Source: Plasmopara viticola
Lineage: Eukaryota; Oomycota; Peronosporomycetes; Peronosporales; Peronosporaceae
Length of the DNA stretch: 64,000 nucleotides
NCBI GenBank assembly: GCA_001695595.3
Contig: MBPM02000005.1
Coordinates: 310,001 to 374,000 of the forward strand
Direction: 5' to 3'
The translations under genes and the position numbers were made by a program. Under the pieces are notes generated by a model. The model was not told the origin of the DNA and did not search any database. It worked only from the letters and a program-made list of their open reading frames with translations. Numbering within the stretch: the stretch's first letter is position 1; each line of letters opens with the position of its first letter. Shown piece by piece: positions 1 through 10,882 of the stretch.

Positions 1-3000
1 CGTACATAGCTGGCTGTGCTCATGAAAGCTCCAATGAGCAACATTAACTCCTTCGTCTAGAAAAATCGCTCAGATTACATGGGAGTACCTTACGTTCTAT
101 CACGGTAAACTCCACACTAAAAGCTACCGCCGTAGCTACCAGAGCTTGGCTACCTGAGGTTTGAAGCAAAGACTTCGCTCGCAAGACTCAAATGCCGTGG
201 AGAATGCCAGCTGCTAACGCTGTCGACTCCATCCTTCCGTGAAAACCAGCAAATCATTTAAGCTGCTCGATGCGCGTCTCCAACAGATGCAAAACGTGGG
301 TATTATACTTTGAAGCTTTTGCGATGACTCAGGTTTGCAATCTGTTTGCGTAATTGTAAGCGTGGCTATCAATTGTTGTACATTTACATCGCGTCTGGCA
401 CAGAGGAGGTACATATACGTCTTTTCCGATGGAACACCGCTCACTATCTAGAGTATACTGGCGATAAATACGTACACTAAATACCGGTTACAAGGCTGAT
501 TCATTAATAATGTATGTGCTCCGTTCTATCATCTGATTTTTTTGAGCAACTGAGCTCAAATTCTGCCATTTATAACTTTCAAAATATCTCAAAATGCAAC
601 ATGGTTTAAATGTCTGTCGTGCACTTAGAGCCGCTATTTCGCAAGACTAAAATGAATAGGGAGACAGCTTCTCAGCACAAAAACTCGGCGTTAGTAAAGT
701 AGTACATCGTTACAGCTAACTTAGGGCCGTATGTATGGATGAGCTTTGTGATTCATTCAGCTTACTTAATAGGCTCTTGAGGATCACGATGATTATGTCT
801 ACTACGAAAAGGCGTTCTATACTCCCCATTTTGCGACCGATCGTGAGCAATGAGCAGTGTACAGCAGAAATCTTCATTTGCATCTTGATGTCCCATGTGC
901 ACAAATATAATAGCTTAAGTGAGTCTCTTCACTTATAGTCTTACTACTATCAGAGTTGAAAATCGAGCCTACAGGTGCTACCACGACCAAAACATAGCGC
1001 TGCAACAAAACGTCACCATTATTTCGTTCAAATTGGTGTGGAGCGATTGCTACTCTAGCGCCAGTTGCGTGTAGAGTGAGACTAAGAGAGCACGCTATGT
1101 TTTTTTTAGGGCGGGTTCTGGCAGAGCCGGCAGACGTAGCTTTATCGTCAAATGCAGCAAACTCATTCGAAACATACGAAAGGGCCAAGTGTTCGTCTGC
1201 CTCAAGATAATGTGAAGGCAAGACAACGAGCCTACAAAATATATTATAATAAGAGTGATGAACGCAACATTATTTGGTTTCAGTGAGTAACATATAAGGT
1301 CACCGTCTTGATAGAATGGGGGCCTCTATTTCTCAGCGGCCTTACTAAAATTAAACTGCGTGGAGAATATTGACGCTGTAATACCGGATAAAGTTTGCTT
1401 AGAAGACAAACTCCAATCGAGAGCGTACATGAGAACATTTAGGAAGCCTTGTGGTAGTCGCTAGAGTAACGTGTAAATCCAATATCATCTTACTTTAACC
1501 GCTTTCAGGCAAGAAATAGCTTTGCTATCAATTTTTCCATCTTCATCCACACATAATCACTCCAGTGTCTTCCCAATACCAATTAATTTGCTTTTAAAAT
1601 GATTTACACCTTAGACAAAAGATCAAATCGCTACGTGCTGCTATATCCGTAGTAATATGTAGCGGGACTTCTGATCATGTGTGTAGTCAATGATTTCCAT
1701 TACACGCAATATGCGCACGAATACAGATACAAAACTCCTGCGATGACACAACTTTTATTCGCGTAGTCAAGGTTGACACCAAATGTGAACATATCAGTCA
1801 GTTTAGATAAAATGTACGTAAGTGGCGCACGCTGTGCCTTTGCACGGAACTACTGCTGGATCACAAGAGTCCGTATTATTCTCAATCGAAAATGCTCAGA
1901 TGCGGTGTCTAGAACATCGATGTTTTTCATCATCAGAAAAGTGAGGCGCGATATTGGCCTCATGCCAAAGACGAACTGCTGCATCACCAAACAAAGTCTA
2001 CTTTTACAAAAGCAATGTGTTTTTTTTCATTTCTCTTGACATAATGTGACATGTTGCAGACGTCAAAATCCCTGCATATTTTGTGCTCGAAAACCGAACG
2101 ACCAGTTAAGGATAAGTTGTGCTTACAATAAGCGAAACCTCATAGCAATTGTAATTACGACTCTATACGCACTGAACATAGAAGTGTCGTTGACCTTGGC
2201 TGACAAGACTGCCAAAGGAGGCCACTCCAGTCCAGGCTATATGTCTTCATAGTCAAGGGCCCCAGCGCCTGCGAGACCAAATGTGTGTGTGCTTGAGGAT
2301 GATCTTCAGGTTGGCTCTGGCGGCCAACCCTCGGGCGATCCCGATATTTGAGGCTTTAAGGAGGGATTGGACTCCTTGGATCATGTGACCCTTTGCTTCA
2401 CGATCGTTTCAATCGTTGCGCAGGATTAATGAATTGCGTCAGAAAGCGGTTTATCATTGTAATAAGTCTCCGGATCGACCGGCTGCTCAAGGCGCATAGC
2501 CTTATGGATACTCGACCCCTCAGCCTAATAAACGTAATTTTGGCTCGAGTATAAACAAACCGTATATAGGTTATGAGTACAAGAGCTGCACTTTACGGAG
2601 TTGCCGGGTCATTGCAAAACTGATTTGATGGTAAGTGTCCTAAAATTTGAAAGGCGATTCGCATTAAAAAAAATTTCACGCTCTGAATGACCGCGCCACT
2701 GTGCCGCAAAGTGTACAACGTAACTTAGATCCGCGCTTTGAACAATAACTCAGGAAACTGCTAGATACATTTTTTTTTCATGAAGCAGATTTCCCCACAC
2801 TTGTTGGGATGAAAGTTTTAGCACTGTTGGGAAGCCAGCTACACCTTTGCCTGCGACGAGAATACGCACTTAGGTTTTTATATTGGCATACCTTACTGAA
2901 AGAGCTGACAGCTTTCAACCCTGCTAAAATGGGACAGCTCATAGTTCTCACGACGCATCGGTGATTGTGCTCGGCGTGAAAGCTATCCTCCACGAAGATT

Positions 3001-3272
3001 GAAAAACCTTATTGCCATGCGTTAGAATAGATGTGAGGTTGTCCCTCTCCGCAAGGATGTGTAATCTGATACGAAAAAATATTTTATTTTAAAATACGAT
3101 CAGAGTTTGACCTCTGCGTACTTCTTAAATACTAAAATCATTTCATGAGTAGGATAGATTTGTTTGGCAGCCCTAAGTCTCCTACGCACTTGACCACCGA
3201 CATTGAGTTGTAGCAACGCGAAAACGATAAAATAATCACAGACGGTACTTTCGCTCGGCAAAGCAATACTCA

Positions 3273-3356
3273 GTGAATGTATAAAGCGGACAAAAGCTTA
3301 GTGAATGGGTAAAGCGGGCAAAAGCTTAGTGAATGTATTAAGCGAAAAAAAGCTTT
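3273..3356. repeat. 28-bp tandem repeat, three copies
   Basis: Three adjacent 28-bp units begin with GTGAATG and end with AAAGCTT plus one base (3273-3300, 3301-3328, 3329-3356). The units differ at a few positions, so the array is not brand new. No gene lies next to it. Confidence 0.8.
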
Positions 3357-5764
3357 GCGAGACCTACATAGCTAGCACTGTATTTGTGCAGATAGCTGAC
3401 TAAACCTAACTATCTTCTTAAAAGGAAAAAATTGGGGCCGTAATGCAGGCCAAGTCACAGCGCACATTGCTTGTTTAGGTTTGCGCAAACTTCGTGACGT
3501 ATACAAATTAATCGAGTGCATTGTTCTCCTTTACTGCACAAGAACATTTGCAGATGCTGGTGTAAGGATTTATCTACTCCAGCAGATGAATTGATTCGTC
3601 TTCATGACGATTAAGTTTTTTTTTCACCAACTACTTTTATGGGCATCGGGCACCACCGTGAGAGGTATACATAAACGACCTCCTAACCAAAACTTGACCG
3701 TAAGATCGATTGACTACAAGCCCACGCTGCTCTCGTGTAAGTGAGCTTTACCTGATGACATAATATTTCGTGCCTGACACGAGGCGAATTGGTCGACTAA
3801 TTTCTTACATGATTGTAGCGTCAAGGATGGATACCTGAATACATCTGAGCCGCACACGCGCAAACCGTCGTTGCTAATTTTGAGGCATATACAACGCTTT
3901 TTTGTCCGATCCTCTCTTTGGTGAAAGGGCCTCTCATGACTATTTGTCCAAGATGTCCACGCTGCATCAATTATTAATGCAACGTTTGGTGAAATGCAGT
4001 CTTTGATGCGTACGCACCCTTTTCGGCGTGCTCATCGATGAATGACTTGACCTACCAGCAGCCTCTTTCACTGCCTGTTTCATCAATAATATGACCAAAT
4101 TGACATTTGTATAAAAGTCACAACAGTCCTAACTCACATCTCTCGTTTTTAACACAGGAGAAGACGTAGATGGGTGATTACATAGAGCTGATTCTTATGT
4201 AAATAACCTTTTTTCTTCGATCAAGAAGCTTCTATAAAATGGCAGCTCCTGGTGCACTGTATCTATAGCTGTTCAGCGTCTCGGCTCTTAAAAAAAATAT
4301 TTTTATATATACATATAAATAGACGCCTAAAGAAGAGCTTAAACCTTGTCATAATCGCGGTAGCGAACCAAACCTAATCTCCGAATTTGAAGGTAGGACC
4401 GAGACATTAATATTTTATCGAATGAGTCAGTCTAAAAATCGCATTTATTCCACACATCGATCTTTTGATTTGAGCTGTTTCTCACGAAACGATCGCGTAT
4501 TTGTTTTCCTTCTGCAAGGCGAGTTGTCCTTAAACACTTTAATACGATGGACCTATTCCTATGTAGTTGCTTACTATGTCACCATTGTGTCGCAGTGCTG
4601 GGCAATCCTAAAGCAGCAGCTCTACTTGTACCAGATCACACACCTATCCATGCAACATACAGAGTCAATTTAAAAAGTTTCTTGCCAAGCAAAAAAAATC
4701 CTCAAAAGCCAATCGAGCGATGTCGAGTGTGCTCGCACAAAATTATTGTGCGCAACAGGTAGATCATATGGTACAACACATAATTGATATTTACAATGGG
4801 ATGCGAGAAAGATTTTTTTTCGAAACATGAGTAAAGTTTTACGGGTCCTCGATGTCAGTTTCTTTCCCAAAACTATCTCATTATAATATCTCTTTTACTA
4901 TTTTTAGCGCTACTAAAATATCAAATGTGCCATCTCGTGCAACAATATATGTATGTTCGAATGCCTGTGTAACCATAAGCGGACGCAGTGATGCCTGCAA
5001 AGAGGATCGCTATCGCAAGTCTCGCACGTTCACACCTCTGTGCGACCTCAATTTTACATGCAAAATCAGTCCGATGTTTGCGGCCAAGCCGACCGTGAGC
5101 GAAGAGGCATGCTACTTTTGGTTGAGCAGATTACGTAAAGCGTGGTGATGACACGAAGTTGGTCTCCGAGTGCCATAAGCATCGAATTTAACGGCCTACA
5201 ATTCTAAAGTTGGAGTTAATCTACACAGAGTACTAAGTAAGGTTTAATGTAGAAAGAGATATAAATAGAGCAGTTCTCGATGTTAAGTCGCGACAGATGA
5301 TTTGAAAAATTCTTGTACTATATTCCTTCCGAAAACTACATATTGATCACCAATGTGGATCGCTTTTTGAGCTCTATCGACTCTTTATAGAGCAGAAATC
5401 GGAAATACATACAACAAACCTTGGCATTGAGTACAGCTTTTTTCATCCTACCCCTCTTTTTCCTAGCACTTTCCTTCGTTTGCAGGATGACTTGGGGTCT
5501 GTCAACCTTTTAAAAGAAGGGTTTGGATAAGTTTTAAAATTAAGCTGATGTATGTGAAGTTTAAGCAATTTAGATCAGCCTTTAAAGTGTGATGAGGCGT
5601 ATACGCCGCCCGCACTTACATATATTAAGCTTTAAGTAAGCTCGACATTTAGTCGCGGACCGTGACGATATTTGGCAAGCGCTATAATGACCAAGGCACA
5701 CTAACAGCATGCAAAATGTACTGCTCATGAGACCTTGTAGCTTTTCTGAGATTACATTAGCCAG

Positions 5765-6200
5765 CCGGAGCGTGCAATGTTTATAAAGGCTTCGAGCAAA
5801 GTTTATGCTCTACGACTCAGGCAGTGCATGCGCAGCGAAAGCACCCACTGTGGGATCCACTTCGGTAAAGCTTTGCATTTCTACCTTTAAAGAGAAAAAA
5901 ATCTGAGGTCTTTCTGTAATTAGGGAATTAGAGCTTCCCATCAAAGCGGCCTCGATCGCGCAAAACCAACTTTGCCTGGCAATTTTACCCTGTTTCCTTG
6001 CAAGACTAAAAGCTACCGACGAATCAAGCCAACACACGATACCATTTCAGCATTTTGTATCCCGAAATATTGTTGATGCAGTGGGGCTGCCATAATGGCA
6101 CAGAAAGCATGATATCAGGGTTTAAGCTTTTTATAATATACACAAGAGCCATACGACTTATAGATCGCTGTATGTATCGAGCCAAGAATAAGTACTAGTC
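5765..6200. repeat. dispersed repeat, copy A
   Basis: This stretch can be aligned by eye with 25165-25630. Shared landmarks in the same order are GTGCAAT, GAGCAAAG, a TATGCTCTA-like word, TTCGGTGAAGCT-like and CTTTAAAG words, AAGCGGCCT, TGTTGATGCAG and TAGATCGCT. The copies are clearly diverged and neither has a convincing open frame, so I read them as old copies of an unclassified interspersed element. The ends are approximate. Confidence 0.6.
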
Positions 6201-6341
6201 TCTAAATAAGATGGCAAAATATTGACGACATGAAACATAGAAGTTGAATTCTCTTCTAGTGCTCACGACAAAGTACAATAGAGCTTTCTTTTGATAAAAG
6301 CCTCGCGACCTAAGCTTTGCGCCCCCGCGCCTATTCAAAGC

Positions 6342-6365
6342 TGCTAGCACTAACTTGTGCTAGCA
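6342..6365. repeat. short inverted repeat
   Basis: Nine-base arms TGCTAGCAC and GTGCTAGCA flank a 6-base loop. It lies about 180 bp outside the copia element and its function is unknown. Confidence 0.6.
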
Positions 6366-6546
6366 TTGTCGCTGTGATCTTAGAAATCACCATTTGCATC
6401 CTTTGGGAGCGTCCAAAACAGTCTCTTCGCTAGTTTGTTGACACAAAATTGCGAAGGTGGTAAGAACACCGGCAAGTTTGAAAGCGAAGATATGTCGGAA
6501 TGCAATCCTTTCTTTAGGCATTTCTTAATCCGACTACAATGTAACG

Positions 6547-6691
6547 AATTGAAAATGTTACTTGGGCACTAGTTGGCAAATTGCAAAAGTGAATATATTT
6601 ATAAGTGCTAATTTTAAGTAGTCACCAACTGATTGCAGATACCGGTACTTACCGATATGTAGTTGCTGGTCGAGGCGTCGATTCTCCAACA
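6547..6691 (-). repeat. 3' LTR of the copia element
   Basis: This 145-bp terminal repeat reads TGTTGGAG...CAATT on the minus strand. It matches the 10738-10882 copy except for two adjacent positions near its TGTTGGAG end. The pol frame runs into it and stops at 6649. Confidence 0.95.
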
Positions 6692-7782
6692 CTCCCACTC
6701 GACTCGTCAGCACTTGGCGACTTGATGCCCAACTTGTTCCGGAGATTTTGAAACTGCACAGCGCTGATTGGCTTGGTCATCATGTCGGCCATCATGTCGT
6801 TTGTTGAGCAATACTGCAACACCACTTGGCCATCTTCTACCTTTTCACGAACAAAATGATAACGAATGTCGATGTGCTTGGTGCGCTTGTGAAATTCCGG
6901 GTTCTTGGACAATGCAATGGAGCCCTGATTGTCCTCGTAAACTGTAACCGCTTCATCAGTTGTCAACTCACCCAATTCGCACAAGAAAGCCTTTAGCCAT
7001 ATAGCCTCTTGTGTTGCCTCCGACAACGTCACGTATTCAGCTTCAGTAGATGACAGCGCCACCGTACGTTGCTTCTTGCTTCTCCAGCTGATGCATCCGC
7101 CGTTCATCATAAACGCATAGTCGCTCGTGCTTCTTCTTGTTGCAATATCTCCAGCCCAATCTGCATCCGTGAAACCTCGAAGTCCATCATCGCAGCCCGG
7201 TTGGAATTCAATACCATGTGTCCTTGTCCCTTGAATGTACCTGAAGACCCGCTTGAGTGCTTGCCAATGAGTAGGACATGGATCTGCCGCAAATTGGCTG
7301 AGTACTCCCACTGCTGCCGCGAGGTCTGGTCGAGTACATACCATGAGATACATGACGCACCCTACTGCATTTCGATAGGGGACTCCAGCCATGGTCACGT
7401 CGTGCTTACAACCGTCTTCACACATATTTTTTGTCAGTTTGAGGCCTGGATCTTGAGGTGTCTTGACCGGGTTACTGGCATCCATCTTAAAATTGTGCAA
7501 AATGTCACTTGCAAACTTATTCTGTCGCATCGAAATAACTCCACTTGTCTTGTCTTGCTCAATTTCAATTCCGAGGAAAAACTTGAGCTGGCCCATATCA
7601 GTCATCTCGAATCGATTACTTAATGCTTGCTTGGTATCTTGTAGAATCTTGACACTGCTGCTTGCGAGCACTAAATCATCAACGTAAAGAGCCACAAAGA
7701 TCATGGCTTGGTCGTTTCGCATCAAGTGAATGCAGTGGTCTGACTCACACTTCTTGAACCCAAGCTTAAGCATGAACTCGTT
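6649..7782 (-). pseudogene. copia pol, C-terminal part: reverse transcriptase end and RNase H
   Basis: This frame carries the second half of pol. It has the RT catalytic motif YVDDLVLA about 30 residues in, the copia connection region (ATRRSTSDYAF), and RNase H with the SSTEAEYV and EDNQGSIALS motifs followed by KRTKHIDIRYHFVRE. It is offset from the upstream pol frame. The junction at 7775-7800 lacks the conserved Q-x-P-R-x-W block that normally follows SLYGLK, so about ten residues are deleted out of frame. The last residues are encoded inside the 3' LTR. Product: polymerase and RNase H domains that copy the element RNA into DNA; here disconnected from the N-terminal half. Confidence 0.93.
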
Positions 7783-9870
7783 TCAGGCCGTATAGTGACC
7801 GCTTGAGCTTGCAAACAAAATTCGGGTGCTCTTGATTCACAAAGCCGTCCGGTTGCTCCATGTATATGTCTTCATCCAACGGTCCGTTAAGGAACGCTGT
7901 CTTGACGTCCATTTGATGCAGTGTAAGGCTGTACTTGGCAGCAAGACTAAACAGGATCCGAATTGATGTGAGCTTCGCCACCGGTGCAAACGTTTCATCA
8001 TAGTCAATGCCGTACTTCTGTGAGAAGCCTTTAGCAACAAGACGAGCCTTAAACCTTTCAACTTCCCCGTCTTGATTCTCTTTCACGCGAAAAACCCATC
8101 TGCATTTAATCGCCTTGCGTCCTTTTGGCAATGGCACAATCTCCCAAGTTTGATTTTTATGCAGGGACTTTACCTCTGAGTCACAGGCTTCCTTCCACTT
8201 TACAGCGTCACTGGATTCCATAGCCGACTTGAATGAAGTCGGCATTTCTCCCACTGAATCCATGACGTAGGCCGCCTCAACATTGAAGCAGTCTTGTGCT
8301 GCTGCCGACATCTCTTTAAGTCCACGACCTTTGCTGAAAATTGTATGCCGCTTAATTCTTGGAATTTCTGTTGCTTTCTCGAGCGATTCATTTCGTTGGT
8401 GACGTTTCCTGCCCACCTCAATGTCAACATCGGAAGAAGTTGCCTCTTCTTCTTGTGATTCTTCATCAGTTTCTTCGACATCTTCGATGACAACCTCTTC
8501 ATTGCAGTGATCACGCTTCCCAGTATCAAAGACCATTTCCATAAACCTGGCATCGCGACTGACTAGCACACGACGAGTTTGTAGTTCCTCAAAACGATAC
8601 GCCTTTTCATGCTCGGAATAACCGATAAAGCGGCAGCGTACCGACCTTGCATCAAGTTTGGTGCGCTTTTCTTTGGGAACCGTGACAAATGCGTGGCAAC
8701 CAAACACCTTAAGGTTTGCCAGCAATGGCTTTTTACCGGTCCAAATTTGGTGAGGTGACTTGTCGTGAGAAACAGCGCGTGTAGGACAACGATTTCGTAG
8801 GAATGCAGCGGTCATAACTGCTTTGCCCCAGTAAATTTTTGGTAATCCAGCGTGTTCCATCATGCACCTCGCGCACTCAACCAACGTTCGGTTCATGCGC
8901 TCAGCCACTCCATTCAGCTGTGGTGTGTACGGCGGGGTGAACTTTTGAGCGATTCCCCGGTCACTGCAAAACTTGGCCATTCTGTGCGATGTATATTCTC
9001 CACCATTGTCACTGCGAAGCGACTTTACTCGATATCCGGTTTGCGTTTCAGCAAGCGCGACATATTCAGCAAACTTGGTAAAAACTTCGGATTTGTTGCG
9101 CAGCAAGTATACCGTGCAAAAGTGTGATTTGTCATCAATAAATGTGACGAAATATCGCTTTCCACTAAAAGTAGGCGTCCGCATAGGGCCACAAACATCA
9201 CTGTGGATGACCTCCAGCACTTGTTTCGCACGGTTAGGTGATGACTTGATGTAGCTTGTACGCGTTTGTTTGCCAAGCGAACATCCGTCACACGCCTCCC
9301 ACTGCTTAACAGACGCAATGTCAATACCACTTCCATAGTTTTTCTTAACAATGGCATCCAATCCACTAAAGCCAATGTGACCAAGTCGAAGGTGCCAGAG
9401 GTACGAATTGGTGTCCCCATGGCATCCCATCGAAGTTGTCACATTTGCCGTCTCAGCTGGAATTGGTGTCATGCAGAGCTTGAACAAACCCTTTCCTTCG
9501 CGAGCACCAAGCTGCCATCGCAAACCTTTTGCATTTGCAAAGCAACCATCTCGCTCAAAGGTAACTGGTCCGACATCCTTCGTAAAACGGCCCACTGGAA
9601 ACAAATTTTGCAGTAGTTTCGGAATGTGCCACACACGTGTAAGTACACCTTTCTCGATTCCACGTGGTGTTTGCATTGACATAACTATGTCACCCGTTCC
9701 AACCGCTTGAACAATACCGTCATCAGCGAGGTGTACGTCCACCGGAGACATGACCTTGTAGTTGATCATGTACTCTTTCGAGTACGTCATATGCTGAGTT
9801 GCACCCGAGTCTACCAGCCAAACACTGCTTGACTTGGTAGCACTTGTGTCACCACCCACCGAAAAATAGA
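7766..9870 (-). pseudogene. copia pol, N-terminal part: protease, integrase, first half of RT
   Basis: In order this frame shows an aspartic protease motif ([11 protein letters not shown]), a GAG-pre-integrase zinc region (HLRLGH...CDGCSLGK) and the integrase core. The core triad is visible as [14 protein letters not shown] and [13 protein letters not shown]. An acidic linker and the first RT blocks follow ([44 protein letters not shown]). The frame ends after SLYGLK with a premature stop at 7766. It is entered from gag through a one-base offset near 9855. Protease, integrase and the RT N-terminus look intact. Confidence 0.95.
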
Positions 9871-10733
9871 AAGTCGCTAGAAACATCTTCAACTCGTGCG
9901 ACATTCGCACGCTGTGGCCTTTGCCGCTCCGCATTATCACGAATTCGCGCGGAATACTTGGCAATCCAATGACCTTGTTCCCCACAGTAATAGCAAGATC
10001 CACTTGTCTTCGCCTGCACAAGACGTCCTTTGCGCTTGTTGTTATCATTAGCCATGAACGCTTGCCCTTGGTTGTGCGCGGCTCCATCGATGCCGCCACC
10101 CTGTTCCTTGCGCTTCATGTCTTCATGTAGTACCCGAGACGTCACGAGATCCCACGTCAATGAATCAGCACGTGACTCTAGTGCCGTGATGAGAAATTGG
10201 TACGATTCACTCAAACTGCTCAGAAGCGTGATAACCAAGTCGTCCTCGCTAACCGGAGCCCCGATCGCATCAAGCTGCTCCGCTAGTGTCTTCAACTTGT
10301 TAATGTGCTGAAGCACATCATCACCTTCATCCATTGTTGCTGTCAGGAAACGTCGACGAAGGAAGAGTCGATTGGCGAGGCTCTTCTTCTCGAAATGTCC
10401 TTCGAGTCTTGACCATGCATCATGCGCGCCAGTCGCAGAACGAACCAGTGGCAGCTGCGAATCTTCCATCGCGAGACAGATGATCGCAAGCGCCTTGCGT
10501 GACTTTCTCTTATAGGTTCCTTGGTCCAGCGAAGTGACGCATTGCTCCAACTTAATCTCGCCACTTGCCACGTCCCACAGATCTTTCTCCTCCAACACCA
10601 TCTGCATCTTGAATTTCCAGTTGTGGAAGTTGGTGCCGTCGAACTTGTTAATCCGGCTTGGCGTAGACGCGTCCATGGTGGCGAAGGCAGAGTCAGGGGG
10701 TGGGAAGGCAGAGTCGGCGGGGCTTGGGCTCAT
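9849..10733 (-). CDS. copia gag-like capsid polyprotein segment
   Basis: A frame of about 295 codons begins with an ATG four bases past the 5' LTR (10733; the same frame reaches the LTR edge only with a TTG). It contains the UBN2/gag-polypeptide fold typical of copia: [20 protein letters not shown], then a helical domain with [13 protein letters not shown] and [23 protein letters not shown]-type zinc knuckle follows near the end ([14 protein letters not shown]). The fourth zinc ligand is Tyr instead of Cys, so RNA binding by the knuckle may be weakened. The frame stops at 9849 just after the pol frame has begun in another register. In most copia elements gag and pol are one frame, so this is either a one-base lesion or, less likely, programmed frameshifting. 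Confidence 0.9.
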   Translation of the reverse strand: MSPSPADSAFPPPDSAFATMDASTPSRINKFDGTNFHNWKFKMQMVLEEKDLWDVASGEIKLEQCVTSLDQGTYKRKSRKALAIICLAMEDSQLPLVRSATGAHDAWSRLEGHFEKKSLANRLFLRRRFLTATMDEGDDVLQHINKLKTLAEQLDAIGAPVSEDDLVITLLSSLSESYQFLITALESRADSLTWDLVTSRVLHEDMKRKEQGGGIDGAAHNQGQAFMANDNNKRKGRLVQAKTSGSCYYCGEQGHWIAKYSARIRDNAERQRPQRANVARVEDVSSDFLFFGGW

Positions 10734-10737
10734 AACC

Positions 10738-10882
10738 AATTGAAAATGTTACTTGGGCACTAGTTGGCAAATTGCAAAAGTGAATATATTTATAAGTGCT
10801 AATTTTAAGTAGTCACCAACTGATTGCAGATACCGGTACTTACCGATATGTAGTTGCTGGTCGAGGCGTCATTTCTCCAACA
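10738..10882 (-). repeat. 5' LTR of the copia element
   Basis: Second 145-bp LTR copy, with TGTTGGAG at its 5' end on the minus strand. It should hold the element promoter. It adjoins the primer binding site on its inner side and the TAACG target duplication on its outer side. Confidence 0.95.

Larger units (their letters stand above)
1..6546. other. AT-rich stretch without recognisable genes
   Basis: No open frame here is long or recognisable; the longest is about 115 codons and has no motif I know. The stretch is AT-rich with many homopolymer runs, unlike the coding islands. It holds a short tandem repeat at 3273-3356, one copy of a dispersed repeat at about 5765-6200 and a small hairpin at 6342-6365, each listed separately. 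A somewhat more GC-rich block at about 2210-2540 could be a remnant of a retroelement, but I could not place it in a family. Confidence 0.6.
6547..10882 (-). mobile_element. Ty1/copia LTR retrotransposon, nearly complete but frame-broken
   Basis: A 4336-bp element reads on the minus strand in the order 5' LTR, gag, protease, integrase, reverse transcriptase, RNase H, 3' LTR; this order is diagnostic of Ty1/copia. The flanking 5-bp direct repeat TAACG (6542-6546 and 10883-10887) marks the target site duplication. Just inside the 5' LTR (10737 downward) the minus strand reads GGTTATGAGCCC, a plausible but imperfect initiator-Met tRNA primer site. The purine run GAGTGGGAG (6692-6700 read in reverse) adjoins the 3' LTR as a polypurine tract. 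The LTRs differ at only 2 of 145 positions, so insertion was recent. The coding region has a one-base frame change between gag and pol and a small out-of-frame deletion in RT, so this copy is not autonomous as it stands. Confidence 0.96.

Noticed and set aside
3273..3356. 28-bp repeats as a CRISPR array.
   Set aside because: Units are directly adjacent with no spacers, and the genome is eukaryotic.
7069..9710. Plus-strand frames of 90-184 codons inside the copia element.
   Set aside because: They are antisense shadows of the gag-pol frames on the minus strand.
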